64,000 nucleotides of DNA, taken from the NCBI GenBank assembly GCA_018806915.1, contig JAGKQI010000105.1:434001-498000 (forward strand), in the 5' to 3' direction. Below the pieces are notes generated by a model. It made no database searches. It saw nothing but the letters and a program-made list of their open reading frames with translations, and had not been told where the DNA came from. A program made the translations under genes and the position numbers. Of the stretch, positions 42,052-52,951 are shown one piece after another (position 1 is the first letter of the stretch; each line of letters opens with the position of its first letter). Source of the DNA: Phytophthora colocasiae. Lineage: Eukaryota > Oomycota > Peronosporomycetes > Peronosporales > Peronosporaceae.

Positions 42052-43377
42052 ATGACGCTCCAGCGCTCACCACGGTCCACCGCCGAGCGCCGTCGCGAGC
42101 GCGAAATGCAGGTCGAACTGCTTAAATTCCACCGAGATCAGACGGATCCGATTTCTACCAACATCACCAAGAAGCGCATACGCGAGCCTCGAGTTGAGAT
42201 GGAGACGAATCCGTTTTGTGCCGAGCGCCAATTGGCCGACAGCTACCAGCAGCTCAACTTCAACAAGGTGCAGTTCCAACGAAATCAAGTCTGGCGTTGC
42301 GTTATCTGACTCGTTGCTGCTTGGTGTGCCACTTCAACGTAGAATCCTCGCTTCTACTCGGTATCTGTACAGGACGGCGCGCGTATGGGTCAGAACCCTC
42401 GAAACCATTCTAGTGTAAGGTTGAGGATTCACTGTGAATCCTGGAAGCGTATCTTACGTCTTTGCTGTGTCTGTAGTTTATCAACCAATCTGCAGATTTA
42501 CTCGCCAGCTCAAGGTTCGACGCTAGAGCGCGGCCCGAATTCTCCACTCTACCACCTGCCACCTCGTACATCCCGGCAGTAGCGCATTTTGCGACTCCAA
42601 AGGTGGTTAGTGTCGACCCAAGTGATCTTCGCCAGTCGTACAGTGACAACAACAATAAAAGCGTCAAAGTCAGCTCCCGCTTGTTCCCACCAGGTCACGA
42701 CCAATATGGGTGAGTTCCTCTATCCCCTCTAGCTGTCGCCATTCTCAAACGTCCAGAACTCATTCGTATTCTTGTACATGTAGTGCAAAGTTGACATCTC
42801 AGAGTGTGACTTTCGGCCATCGACCCAGTGTAAGTCGGTCAGAAGATGCAGGAAAACCATGTCTCATTCGCTTACTTGCATCCCTGTATGCCCCATCCAG
42901 TCGGCTGCGAGGATGTTCGACCACCTGAGCAACACCGTAAGCGGCACCAACAGTCCCAGAAATCCAAGTGGCAGAACATCGTCACGCAGAGTCTCTTCAA
43001 TGCCAGCACGTGCTGGTATGAGCGTCATGGAACTCGCTCAACTGCTGGCCCCTGCAAAAGCGTCAAAGTCCTCTTCGATTGGCAGCAAAAGTTCGACTAA
43101 AGCGTTGCAGAACTGGAAAAAGGGATCAACCCGTAGCTCTCTCAGCCCGGATACTGTTGCCTTGGACGAAGAGGTCGAGGATGAACTTAGACGACAGGAT
43201 GCTGATCGGAAACAGAGAGAACACAAACAGAAGCTAGAGAGGGGGTTTGTTAACTACGTGTATTACCCGCCGCGCGAACTCAAGTCGAGCAAGTTCCCGC
43301 CGCCCGACCAAACAACTGCACAACTAATTGACAAGTATCGTAAACTCGCTGTGGGCAAAATGCCGGACACTTTCTGA
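42052..43377 (+). CDS. Unknown three-exon protein
   Basis: Exons 42052-42288, 42477-42709 and 42912-43377 join in frame (donors GTCTGG and GTGAGT; acceptors CTGTAG and TGCGAG) for about 311 residues. The N-terminus is highly charged (STAERRREREMQVELLKFH), the middle is Ser/Pro-rich, a helical acidic-basic stretch lies near 235-270, and the C-terminus is rich in Tyr and Pro (FVNYVYYPPRELKSSKFPPP). There is no signal peptide or membrane span and no family I recognise. The second intron's acceptor is inferred from frame only (a CATCCAG 11 bp upstream gives a stop), so that junction is less certain. Confidence 0.6.
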
Positions 43378-43516
43378 TTGCTTCCTACATTCTTAAAAGT
43401 AATCGTAGTTTTACCAAAACAATTAGCTCCTACCTTTCAATGCCCATCACGGATAAACCAACTCTTATCGAGAACTAAATATGCGTATTATTACGGCTAT
43501 GTCTCGGATAAACAGC

Positions 43517-45873
43517 CTAGAAGTCCGGGTCCCAGTCGCACTCGTTGCCGGGATCCTCCACTTCATGGCGAAAATCCTCAAAGTTAGATGTGTCGAAGTC
43601 GTCACGGACCTGAGGGACAATTGGGGGCTTCATGGCCTTGTTTCGAAGACTGTCCCACTGGAAGCTCGAAAACCAGCGGTGGTTGATAATATCTTTGATT
43701 CCATGCTTCATGTTGCCTAGTCGTCGAGCTGGATTTTGACACAGCAGCTTCTGTACTAGGTCAACACTTGCTCGGCTGTATCAACAAGGATAAAACTGTT
43801 ATTTCGAGATCAGACTTGGAGCACAGTAACAGACACAGCGTACCCCATGTAGGCTGGGAATTTGACGTTGCCCTGGATAATCAGAGCGTAAATCTGCATC
43901 GGATCTTGAGCGTAGAACGGGGCTGAGCCGGTCATCAGCTCGAATATGAGAATTCCTAACGCCCAATAGTCTACAGCTTTGTCGTGACCCTTGTTCAAGA
44001 TGATCTCAGGTGCGAGGTAGTCGGGTGTTCCGCACAACGTCCATGTGCGGTCCGTCACGAGTTTAGCAAGCCCGAAATCTGCGAGCTTCATGAAACCTTC
44101 GTTATCCAAGAGAATATTCTCCGGTTTCAGATCGCGATACACGATACTCTTCGAGTGCATGTGTTGGAAAACGAGTACGACACTAGCGATGTAAAACCGA
44201 GCGATCGGTTCTTCAAAATGGTCCCTCCGACGCAAATACGTGAAAAGTTCACCGCCTAGAGCGAGTTCAACTAGGAAGTACAAATGTGTTCGGTCTTTGA
44301 AGGTCGTGTACAGCTTCAGAATGAACGGGTGATCTAATGCGAGCATGACCCGCTTCTCGTTCAGCACGTGCTCCTTCAGATTATTCTCCACGATATGAGA
44401 TTTGATCAAACATTTGAGAGCGTAGGCACGGTTCGAAGCAGCGTGACGTACCAGACGCACACGGCCGAATGCGCCACGACCCAGTGTCTGCAGCACTTCG
44501 AGCTCTTCGCGTGGAATTTCCATATAGTACTTGTAATCTGCAGGGTCTACCAGAGACTCCGTTGATGCTCGTCTATGGGTAAGATCCTTGGCCTCAAGAT
44601 GAGCGGGTTCTCGGTCCATAAGCTCCTGGAGTGTCCCTAACATTGCAATGAAATGTGCGCGTTCGAGTGTAACACACTGCACTCGAGTGACAGCTGTACA
44701 CGTTGCCGATCTCATTTCATCCTTGAAAAGTGCCATTTCTCCGAAATGATCGCCAGCTTTTAGTCTTCGGATAATGTGTTCCTCCCCAGTGTTGGTGTCT
44801 AACTGGGTGACAATGATTTCTCCCTTGTTGATAATGTAGAACTTCTCCCCCACTTCTCCTTGCCGCACAATTGCATCTTTCTCCTCGAACTCTTCCCAGT
44901 CCATTGCTGCCGCAACGTGTTGCATCTCGGATGCTGTTAATTTACTTAAAATCGCAATTTTTCCCAAAACTTCCAGCGTCCGGTTCAGTCGATTGAGCTT
45001 GTGAGAAGCTAGAATTTCACGAAAAGTGTTTCGTTCAAGAGCCCAGAGCTCCACCTCCGTCACCGCACGGATTGAAGCAGCTCGAGGCATGTTGTACAGT
45101 AGTGCAAGCTCTCCAAAACCGAGACCAGGACCGAGGAAGCCGTAGCGAATCGGTGGTGCACCGCCCATTGATACAAGAATCTCGAGTTGACCGCTCTCAA
45201 CAGCATAAAAGTTATCTCCTTGTGTCCCTTGTTGAATCACTAAGTGACCAGGTTCGACTCGCATCGGGAAGAAAGCGTCCAAACAATCGCGGAGTTCACC
45301 ATACGACTGTCCTTTGAACAACACATTCGACTGCAAAACCTTGAGCAAAAGTTGTCGTGAACTTTCCCCTTTCGGATATACTACTCGCTCCTTTGTCGAC
45401 ATGATCTTACGACTTGGCATGACTTCAGCGCTCACTTCCACACGTCGAAGTTTGCCCTTAGAACCGGTCGTTTGCGCGCCACTAACGTAGCTGAGTCTAC
45501 CATGGTCTGGTGTTGACTTGTACGGGGCTTTTCCGTCCAAATCCGGTTGGTTGATGCCATCTCCTAACAATTCCTTTGCTTCATGTAGTAAAGTAAATCG
45601 GCTACTGACGCTATCCCCCTTTTGCCCTGATGTCGGTTCTGCACTTCGAGTGTCTTTTTCCTTGTTCCGAGCCTTCGCCATCATGGCGGAAGCTGCCGAG
45701 ATTTCTGGACCTGCTTTCTCTTCAGCCCCGTTAGCTCCGTTAGGCGTAGAGTGCATGGGACCAATGTAGCCACCGTCTGCAAGTCGTTCTTGCAAAGCTC
45801 GAATGACCTGGTCTTTCAGCATCAGTTCCTTGCGAATGCGCTCATACTCGGTCTTGGACACACCACCGCCCAT
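43517..45873 (-). CDS. Cyclic-nucleotide-dependent protein kinase (PKG-like)
   Basis: Exons 43844-45873 and 43517-43775 join in frame over a 68-bp intron for about 762 residues. The start MGGGVSKTEYERIRKE is a myristoylation-type N-terminus, followed by a short coiled coil. Two cyclic-nucleotide-binding domains follow (about 190-290 with FGELALLYNMPRAASIRA; about 315-410 with FGEMALFKDEMRSATC); both keep the phosphate-binding Glu and Arg. The kinase domain (about 455-710) has GRGAFGRV, YRDLKPEN, DFG and GTPDYLAPE. Regulatory and catalytic parts on one chain is the PKG layout, but whether cGMP or cAMP binds cannot be said. The AGC tail ends FEDFRHEVEDPGNECDWDPDF-like in the second exon. A longer frame adds 12 codons upstream without conservation. 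Confidence 0.9.
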
Positions 45874-46193
45874 CGAAAAAGCTTTCGGCTGGCAGTCACG
45901 TGTAGTCAAAGAAAAACAATTTTGTTAGCCGTGGGGCATACCAAGTCTTGTAGTTGTAAGGTTAGGCGTCCCGCGAGGAAGCTCTAATTTTCAGGAGGTA
46001 TCAACCACTGGCCGTGGAGAGGAATACCTCGCCGTTAGTCGTTGGAACAAAACCACAAAGCTATTTTCGAGGGAGCAAAGTGCTCAGGCTCAGGCACAGG
46101 CAAAAATAGTTGTGCAAAAGATTGCCACACTATTTTTTTTGCGGCAACACAGGTGAAAATGCACATGAAGTGTGCAACATGATAAGTCATGCA

Positions 46194-47482
46194 GCCATCA
46201 TGGGGGAAATGTCAACAAACGTATAATTCGGCCGGTAAAGGCAAAATACGTAGTTTCTGCGTCAGTAAGCGTATACGGTACACAGCTGCGAGAAAGTTAA
46301 GCAGAAGGCGTATTAATTGTAGCCGATAATGCCAAGAAACGTATTCTAAGGAGTTCCTGCTGATTCCAACGTCGATAAGATCTCGAGTCTCTCAGGTACA
46401 TTCATATACTATGCTCTCCGTTGCGAATGATATGAAGCTTACAGTGCGTTTCTGTACGCTTCATATTATCCGCAATGTCACCACGAACTTCAAAAATTTT
46501 ACTCCAGATCATCACAACATGGTGTGGAGTCTTCAATCCGCTGAAACGGAAGAAGCCTACCTAAGTGAGCTCGCGTGCATTGAGATTGCGCTTGGGCCCG
46601 ACGTGCGCAAATACCTTGAATCGATCCCCCCCGATAAACTGGTGTGTGCATGCCAATGTCGGGATCAAAGCGTTGTTTGGCTGGAGAACTTGTAACTGAA
46701 AGTCAATTTGGTAACCAGTTGGCCATGGGATTTCGCCATTTGCCACCGCTTCAATTTGTCAAGGCGATGTGTAGCCAAATGCTGGATAAAGCCTACCAAA
46801 GGCAGCAGAATTGTTCGATTTGGGAGGCAAAGGATATGACTGTGACCCCAAAAGCATGGAGCTGTACGAAGTGGAATCGAAGGAAGCTGGACACTATCAA
46901 GTACAACATGCATCACAAGATGTCAGCTACGCCGTTCGAGACACGAATAGACATGCAATGCGTGTCAGGCATCGCGTTACACTGAGCTCTAACACTGTAC
47001 GTGTGTCTTTATGGACCAGTACAAAGTACCATGCCGACACTTGATTGCAACGCTTAATAGCCGCGGACAACTCGATGCAGTGTTCGACTATTTCGACAGC
47101 GTGTACACTATTGCAAGTTACGTGAAGGCATTTGCAAACAAGGTGGTGCACGTACCACTCGACCAAGATCTGATAAAGGATAATGTCACGTTGCCACCAC
47201 GGCTTGCACCAAGACGAGGTCGACCAACGACCAAACGTACTCGGAATAACGGCGAGGTTGGTAACGGGAGAACTGGTTATCGCTGTGGTAATTGCAGTCA
47301 AGTTGGCCACAACAAGAAGACATGCAAACGACGCAAACTCGGCTAACACATTTGTCACGTTGTGCCAATAAACGTATGCGGTATTACCGCCAGAAAGAAT
47401 TCGATCGGTAAGGGGCAGGGCGTACGTATTTTGACGAAAAAACATATGTTTATACGTTTGTAGACATTTCCCCGCCATTATG
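46194..47482 (+). mobile_element. Decayed MULE with terminal inverted repeats and 9-bp target duplication
   Basis: The element body is 46203-47473 (1271 bp). Its ends are 24-bp inverted repeats, GGGGAAATGTC[A/T]ACAAACG plus TATAA, with one mismatch (46203-46226 and 47450-47473). Flanking it are GCCATCATG (46194-46202) and GCCATTATG (47474-47482), a 9-bp target duplication with one mismatch, the size expected for Mutator-like elements. Similar inner words (AAAATACGTA) continue the symmetry. Inside is a broken transposase. Confidence 0.88.
46411..47346 (+). pseudogene. MULE transposase remnant with SWIM finger and zinc knuckle
   Basis: Three frames carry pieces of one transposase. The first (46411-46695, FCTLHIIRNVTTNFKNF) resembles the region after the second catalytic Asp. 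A middle part lies in another frame (about 46680-46985). The last runs from about 46993 to 47346. The last piece keeps a complete SWIM finger (CTCVFMDQYKVPCRHL) and a CCHC knuckle (CGNCSQVGHNKKTC) at the C-terminus. The N-terminal half with the first catalytic Asp is missing, so the element cannot move by itself. Confidence 0.75.
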
Positions 47483-48286
47483 GGCACTGCTGGTAGATGT
47501 CAAGCAACACAGACATGGCTACATTTCGCACCGGCTACTTTTTTTGCCACGTGATCTTGAAAAGTCGCCATTGCAGTCCGCCCCGACAGATCCACAAGCA
47601 AGTTTTGATAAACTCCTGTACATATGCAGTGAGAATCAGTGATGTCTCCTGCTGTTTCACATCTGCCAAAGTGATGATTTCCACTTGGCGCGAACGAAAG
47701 CCTCCGACGTCTTCCTGGAATTTTTAAAACCTGCCACTTCAGTGGTGGGGCGAACACCTTGGAAGATGCGCGTTGGCAACCCCCACATGGTGCATTTATC
47801 TAGCGGAGCGTGTCAAGCGCCCTGAAAAAATTGGCTCGAGTCAGTTTAAATGGCTTGTCCGTGTGTGTCGATGTTTCCCCTAGCACATTTGCCACGTGGG
47901 AGAGAGCGAAAAAAAGCAAGGCTGCAATGGAAGCCACACATTAACTCTGGCAACAGCAAGCGGCGTTTCATAGGCAAGTGACTGGAGAGCTCCAGAGAGA
48001 AACCGCACGCGATACCACAGCAACCCACGCCAACTACTGCGAGCGTCAGTCAGCCATTCTCCAACACGACCGAGACCCGCCTCGTTGCCGTTAGCCTTTT
48101 TCCCAGAATTAGGGTTTATCGCCCTTGCCCCAGTTGTGTAACTAGGGCAATCAGTAGGTAAGTCGCCCCTTGCAACGTTTCTAACTTAGTTGCACTTGCA
48201 CTCACTATTGGATCTGCTGCGACAGCGAACAGCTTGCCATTCTGCTCCACTCAGGTGTGGACCAAAGAACCCAGCTTAACATCCAC
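47483..48286. other. Intergenic stretch without recognised gene
   Basis: About 800 bp between the MULE and the PX gene promoter. A minus-strand frame at 47846-48028 and others are short and featureless. Nothing is supported. Confidence 0.45.
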
Positions 48287-48305
48287 CTCATTCTTCATTT
48301 TGCAC
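48287..48305 (+). promoter_or_regulatory. Core promoter of PX gene 2
   Basis: CCTCATTCTTCATTTTGCA is one of the best matches to the oomycete Inr+FPR consensus in the window. It is 43-61 nt upstream of the ATG at 48348. Confidence 0.8.
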
Positions 48306-48347
48306 CAGATATAACAACAACCACAAACTGTAGAATTCATTACAGTC

Positions 48348-49286
48348 ATGCGGATTATAGCTCCACCTCCTCCTTCTTACGGTCTTCGCTTCAGTGAATC
48401 TGCTGTGCCTGAACGCCTTGACCCGTCGCTCCAACTGCCACCCAGCGCCAACCGCAACAGCTTAGCGGCGTTAGAGAAACCCACGGGCTTCAACGACCCG
48501 TTCCTCCTTCGAGACAGCTACACCAGTGAGGCTAGCGGCTTCGACGTACTCAACTTCTGGAATGTTGACGCAGATCACGATGCGTCTCACAGCCAATTGC
48601 TCACGCCCACAGACTTTCAGGACCCTTATCAAGGAGTGAACATTGAAGTGAACAACCATTCGATCAACAACCAAGGCGTGGTCATGTATCACGTGGACAT
48701 CAAAGGCCCGGACGGCATTTTGTCCACTTACACTATTCGTCGTCGCTTCCGAGCTTTCAAGAACCTCCACAGTGAACTTAGCCGTCTATTGCTCGAGTAT
48801 CAGACGTCCAGAGATCAATTGGAAGCTGCTGTAGCTAATTCCGCAGCTCTCGATGGACCGGAGAACCACATCCCGTTAAGTCCGCACAGTGCTGCAGCGT
48901 TGCAGAAGGCTCCACCACTCTCTAACACCAACTACAGGACAGTCACATTGCCTTCGTTGCCCAGTGCTGGAGTGTGGAGCTACCTTAAACGCCACGACGT
49001 GCGTCTTGTTGAACAGCGCAAGAAACGCTTCCAGGAGATTCTGAGACTGGCTATTCGCCATCCAGCGACCAAGCACTGCAGTGTTTTGGACGAATTCCTT
49101 AGTGTCGCCCCCAGTGAAATCTCCCAGCGAGGGTCCTCCTATGTGTCACTGCAGGACTATAGCGTACCGGTATTCGACCGACAACGCGAGTCAATTGAGC
49201 GACGACAGAGGAAGATGCGAGTGCTGGAAGATCGACGACTTCGTGCAGGGTCTGACAGCCAGTATGGAGAACGAGCACACCAGTAG
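48348..49286 (+). CDS. PX-domain phosphoinositide-binding protein (2)
   Basis: The 312-residue protein has a Pro-rich N-terminus, a PX domain (about 97-255: MYHVDIKGPDG, YTIRRRFRAFKNLH with the lipid-contact Arg, LPSLPSAGVWSYLKRHD) and a basic C-terminal tail. It resembles the PX protein at 39761-40741 in the same places, most strikingly after the PX core (FLSVAPSEISQRGSSYVSL, DYSVP), so they are paralogues about 8 kb apart in opposite orientation. Membrane recruitment by phosphatidylinositol-3-phosphate is the family role. The gene faces the DHX35 gene tail to tail with about 70 bp between stop codons. Confidence 0.85.
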   Translation: MRIIAPPPPSYGLRFSESAVPERLDPSLQLPPSANRNSLAALEKPTGFNDPFLLRDSYTSEASGFDVLNFWNVDADHDASHSQLLTPTDFQDPYQGVNIEVNNHSINNQGVVMYHVDIKGPDGILSTYTIRRRFRAFKNLHSELSRLLLEYQTSRDQLEAAVANSAALDGPENHIPLSPHSAAALQKAPPLSNTNYRTVTLPSLPSAGVWSYLKRHDVRLVEQRKKRFQEILRLAIRHPATKHCSVLDEFLSVAPSEISQRGSSYVSLQDYSVPVFDRQRESIERRQRKMRVLEDRRLRAGSDSQYGERAHQ

Positions 49287-49356
49287 TACGTGGTGTATAA
49301 CACTAGCTGTATCGATAGTAATGAACGTTTTCGTGACGGGGGTATCAAAAAGTCTT

Positions 49357-51803
49357 TTAAAACTGCGAGCGTAAACCACCTTTGCTTTTGCCAATGTGCA
49401 CGGGTAACTTTGGTTTTGTATCTTGACCAGAGCGTTTGGGTTTCCGGAACAGTATGCGTCCATCGGTACTAGTAGTTCGAGGCGGAGTGTCTGCTTCTGA
49501 AGGATTCGTCTTCTGCTTCTTGCTCTTTGGTACAAAAGGCGGTGCAGACGGCAAACCTAGAGTCCCCGAACTGCCGGATACAGCACCACTGACATCCTTC
49601 GTTCGATAAAAATCCGGCGCGAGATCAACGAGCCACCGTGGGTCGATCTTGGACACGTCACGAACGAATTCTTCTGTGGTGAGTACACTCTGGTGGAACA
49701 TGATCCAGTCAGGAAGAATCCCCATGTGATAGTACACGGATGTCGGGTGCAACTGCACTGGTCGCTGGTCCCGTACTGTTCGATAGACACTGTCAGCATG
49801 AAGTTTGGCGGCGTTGGCAAAGTATCCGCTGGCCAAGCATTTGCGAATAGTTGCACTTCGAATCTTGTCTTCCGCTTCGTCACTGCCAAGTCTTACGTAC
49901 TCTTCCTCACGCTCATCCGCACTGCTCCTCTCGAGTGACTTGAAGCGCGTCACGTACCGCTTGAGGTGCCGAAGAATCTCGGTAGCACGCAAGAGCGCAC
50001 GATGGCTGAGCATGTACTCGTCGCACCATGATCGACTCTTGTTATTGTCCACAAATTCCTCGTAAATAGCCAAATACGTCATGTGGTCTCCATCAGGGTG
50101 TGCAAAATGCTCCATGGCTTCAGCGATTTTGTCTTGTCGCTCTCTTGAACCTCGTGATCCCAGGAAAACATCTCCCACAGATAATACACTAGCGATACTG
50201 AGTATCTCCCGGGTGCAGCCAAAGCAAAACGATGACAGCAACACCTTCGCTAAAGCTGGAGCTACTGGAAACTCCGCCATTTGTGTGCCCAGTGGATCTA
50301 CGAGACGGCAATTCGTGTCGATGGCTCCAAGCGAAAACAACAGCTCCAAGGCACGGATGAGAGCCTCGGGAGATGGAGGAGACACGAAATCAAAGTGGGC
50401 CAGGTCTTGAATGCCCATGCTCAGTAAGTACAGCGCTACGGTGGCCAGATTTGTCCGCTGCATCTGCGGAATTGTTTCTTTTGCGAGTTTCGAGCGGAAA
50501 TGCTCTTGAGTACACAGACGAAAGCACTTCCCAGGACGTACACGCCCTGCACGACCTGCCCTCTGCTTTGCGGAAGCCTTGGATACGGGCGCTGTAATCA
50601 ACGCTTCCACTCCTGTCAACGGGTTGAAAAATGCCAACTTGGTAAAGCATCCGTCCACCACGAACACCACACCTTCCATTGTCACGGACATTTCAGCGAT
50701 AGTTGTAGCCACAATGACCTTCCGACGTACACCTCGAGGAGCTGGTAAGAAAGCATTTTGTTGCATGTGCAGCGGAAGCGTTCCATAGAGAGGAACTGGG
50801 AGGAGATGGGACGGCGCTCTGTCGTTCAACGCTCTTACAACAAAGTCGATCTCTTCTTGTCCAGGTAAAAACACCAAAACGTCACCTTCGCCTTCGTGTT
50901 CGTCAATAGCCAGGACTGTATCAATAGTTTTCTGTAGATAGTCTCCGCACGGCTCCTGAAGATACTCGATATCCACTGGGAATTGGCGACCTTCCACTGA
51001 CACAGCAACAACGTCCTTCAACGTCGAACCATTATCTGATGTCTCCTTTCTTCGAAAGAATTTCACTATTGTGTCCACCTGCAACGTTGCCGACGCAATG
51101 ATCACCCGCAGATCAGGCCGCTTCTTCTGGATTTTCTTGATCAGTCCCAGCAGTAAATCTGTCTCCAAGTTCCGTTCATGAGCTTCATCCTACAGTAAAG
51201 GATGTCAGCATGCACTCATAACTTTTAAAATCTATCCATATTTATCCTCACCAGCATTACAACCGAGTAGCGAGACAGCAATGGGTCTCTCATAGTCTCT
51301 CTCAGCAGCAATCCGTCCGTAACGAACTTGATCTTGGTACGTTCCGGATCGCACTTCTCCTCGAATCTAACTGCATAACCAACTTCTTCACCCACTCGAC
51401 AGCCCATTTCCTGCGCCACACGTTCTGCAATTGTAACCGCAGCTACACGTCTAGGCTGTGTACATACAATAACTCTGTTTCGGGGCGTCTGCGCATTAAT
51501 TCCAGTGTTTCTGGGCCGAGGTGTCGCCCATCCTGCCTCCAGTAGGTACTGCGGCACTTGAGTCGTCTTTCCTGAGCCTGTAGCGCCTAAAAGGACCGTC
51601 GTAGTGTGAGTTTCGACCGCGTAGAGGATCTCGTCCCGATGTTTAGACACTGGCAGACGAGCTCTCTGGGCGCTCAATGACAATCCATGCAGCGGATTAA
51701 ACTGGATAGCCGGTACCTCCGCATCCTTAGGTAGGTCCCTAGCTGCTTCTGCTTCAGCGTCGGCCCCTGGGAGCGTCGCACCAGGCCGCCAAAAGGCAGC
51801 CAT
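49357..51803 (-). CDS. DHX35: DEAH-box RNA helicase, DHX35-like
   Basis: Exons 51252-51803 and 49357-51189 join in phase 0 over a 62-bp intron (donor GTGAGG, acceptor CTGTAG) for 794 residues. The N-terminus AAFWRPG matches the FWRPG start of DHX35. Helicase motifs are GATGSGKTTQ (about 70), TQPRRVAA, TDGLLLRE, DEAH (185, the first codons of exon 2), SAT, FLPGQEEID and QRAGRAGR, then the helicase-associated and OB-fold regions. A basic C-terminal tail (RKPKRSGQDTKPKLPV) is extra to the human protein. DHX35 is an ATP-dependent RNA helicase found in late spliceosomes; that role is carried over from the family. All catalytic motifs are present. Confidence 0.92.
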
Positions 51804-52050
51804 GCCTACAGCTTGCAGATACCTTTGTGTTTAAAGTATCATCAAATTAGTGTTTTATCACACAATGTTTTTAAACTTCATACGGTTAAACTTGGTTTAG
51901 ACAAAAACTTGAACCGGTTAATTTTCTTTGAACCGTCGAAAGGGACTGAGGGCATCGGATGGCTGGTCGAGGACCTTGGGCGTCCGAAATCCCCAATAGA
52001 AGTGCACTAGCTAATTAAACAGGGAGCGTAGTAGCAAGCACCAAGTCACC
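51804..52050. other. Short divergent promoter region, DHX35 / eS25
   Basis: The 247 bp between two divergent start codons must hold both promoters. No element close to the Inr+FPR consensus was found for either; the eS25 gene may use another type of start site. Confidence 0.4.
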
Positions 52051-52655
52051 ATGGTAAGAATGTGCTTTTTTGATCCAGCCACTGCTGCTGCAATTGGCTT
52101 TGGACTTTACAATGAGACAACTATGGAGCTGCTGCTGGCTGAGCTATTTGGACCAAGCAACAGGAACGACAGGAACAAATAAAAAAACAATGAAATGATA
52201 CAGGAAATACACAGGAAAATAAAAGCCAGCAGCTCCAGTCTCCAGCCAACTGCAGTACAGGCACACTATTGAGAGAATTTTCTAGTGCTAACGTCTTCGC
52301 CGTTGACGCCAATGACTTGCAGCCGCCGAAAACCCAGCAGAAGACCAAGGAGCAGAAGATGGCCGCCGCCATGGCCGGTGGCAAGGGCAAGGGCAAGAAG
52401 AAATGGTCCAAGGGAAAGGTCCGTGAGAAAGTCGCCAACAAGGTGCTGTACGACCAGGAGACGTACGAGCGCCTGCTGGTGGAGGTCCCCAAGATGAAGC
52501 TGATCACGGCTTCGGCCATTGTGGAGCGCCTCAAGGTGAACGCCGCGCTTGCCCGCGCCTCGATCCACGAGCTGGAGGAGAACGGCACCATCTCGAAGGT
52601 GCTGGCCCACCACGCGCAGCTCATCTACACTCGCGCTGTTGCCGCCGAGGAGTAA
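52051..52655 (+). CDS. RPS25: 40S ribosomal protein eS25, start codon alone in exon 1
   Basis: The protein (111 residues, MPPKTQQKTKEQKMAAAMAG...) is a small-subunit component near the head of the 40S subunit. Diagnostic segments are KKKWSKGKVREK, PKMKLITASAIVERLKVNAALAR and HHAQLIYTR. The continuous frame lacks an ATG at the right place. The known N-terminus MPPK is rebuilt when an exon consisting only of ATG (52051-52053), followed directly by GTAAGA, is joined to CCGCCGAAA at 52323 after TTGCAG. The intron is 269 bp with a TGCTAAC branch-like site. ATG 52362 would give a shorter protein lacking the conserved start and is less likely. Confidence 0.9.
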
Positions 52656-52951
52656 GCGAGTTGCTGACGTTTCGATGCTGTCGACCGCCTGGATCTCCGG
52701 TTGTTTCTGTCTCGCATCTCGCCTTTGGATGATGATGCTTTGTCGTTTCGAGCTGTATGATTGCCGCTTTTCGACTAAAAAGACTGGATGAACGGAGCTA
52801 GGCACGCGCTCCTAGTAGTAGAGTGAGGTCGTGTGTCCACTGCCGCCTCGGTCGTCGTGGTAATCCCGCAGCAAAAGAGCGAAAATGGAACACGCCCCTC
52901 CCTGTTTAAATTACTGGTTGCATCCCTTCTTCTATTGCTTAGCTGAGTGTT

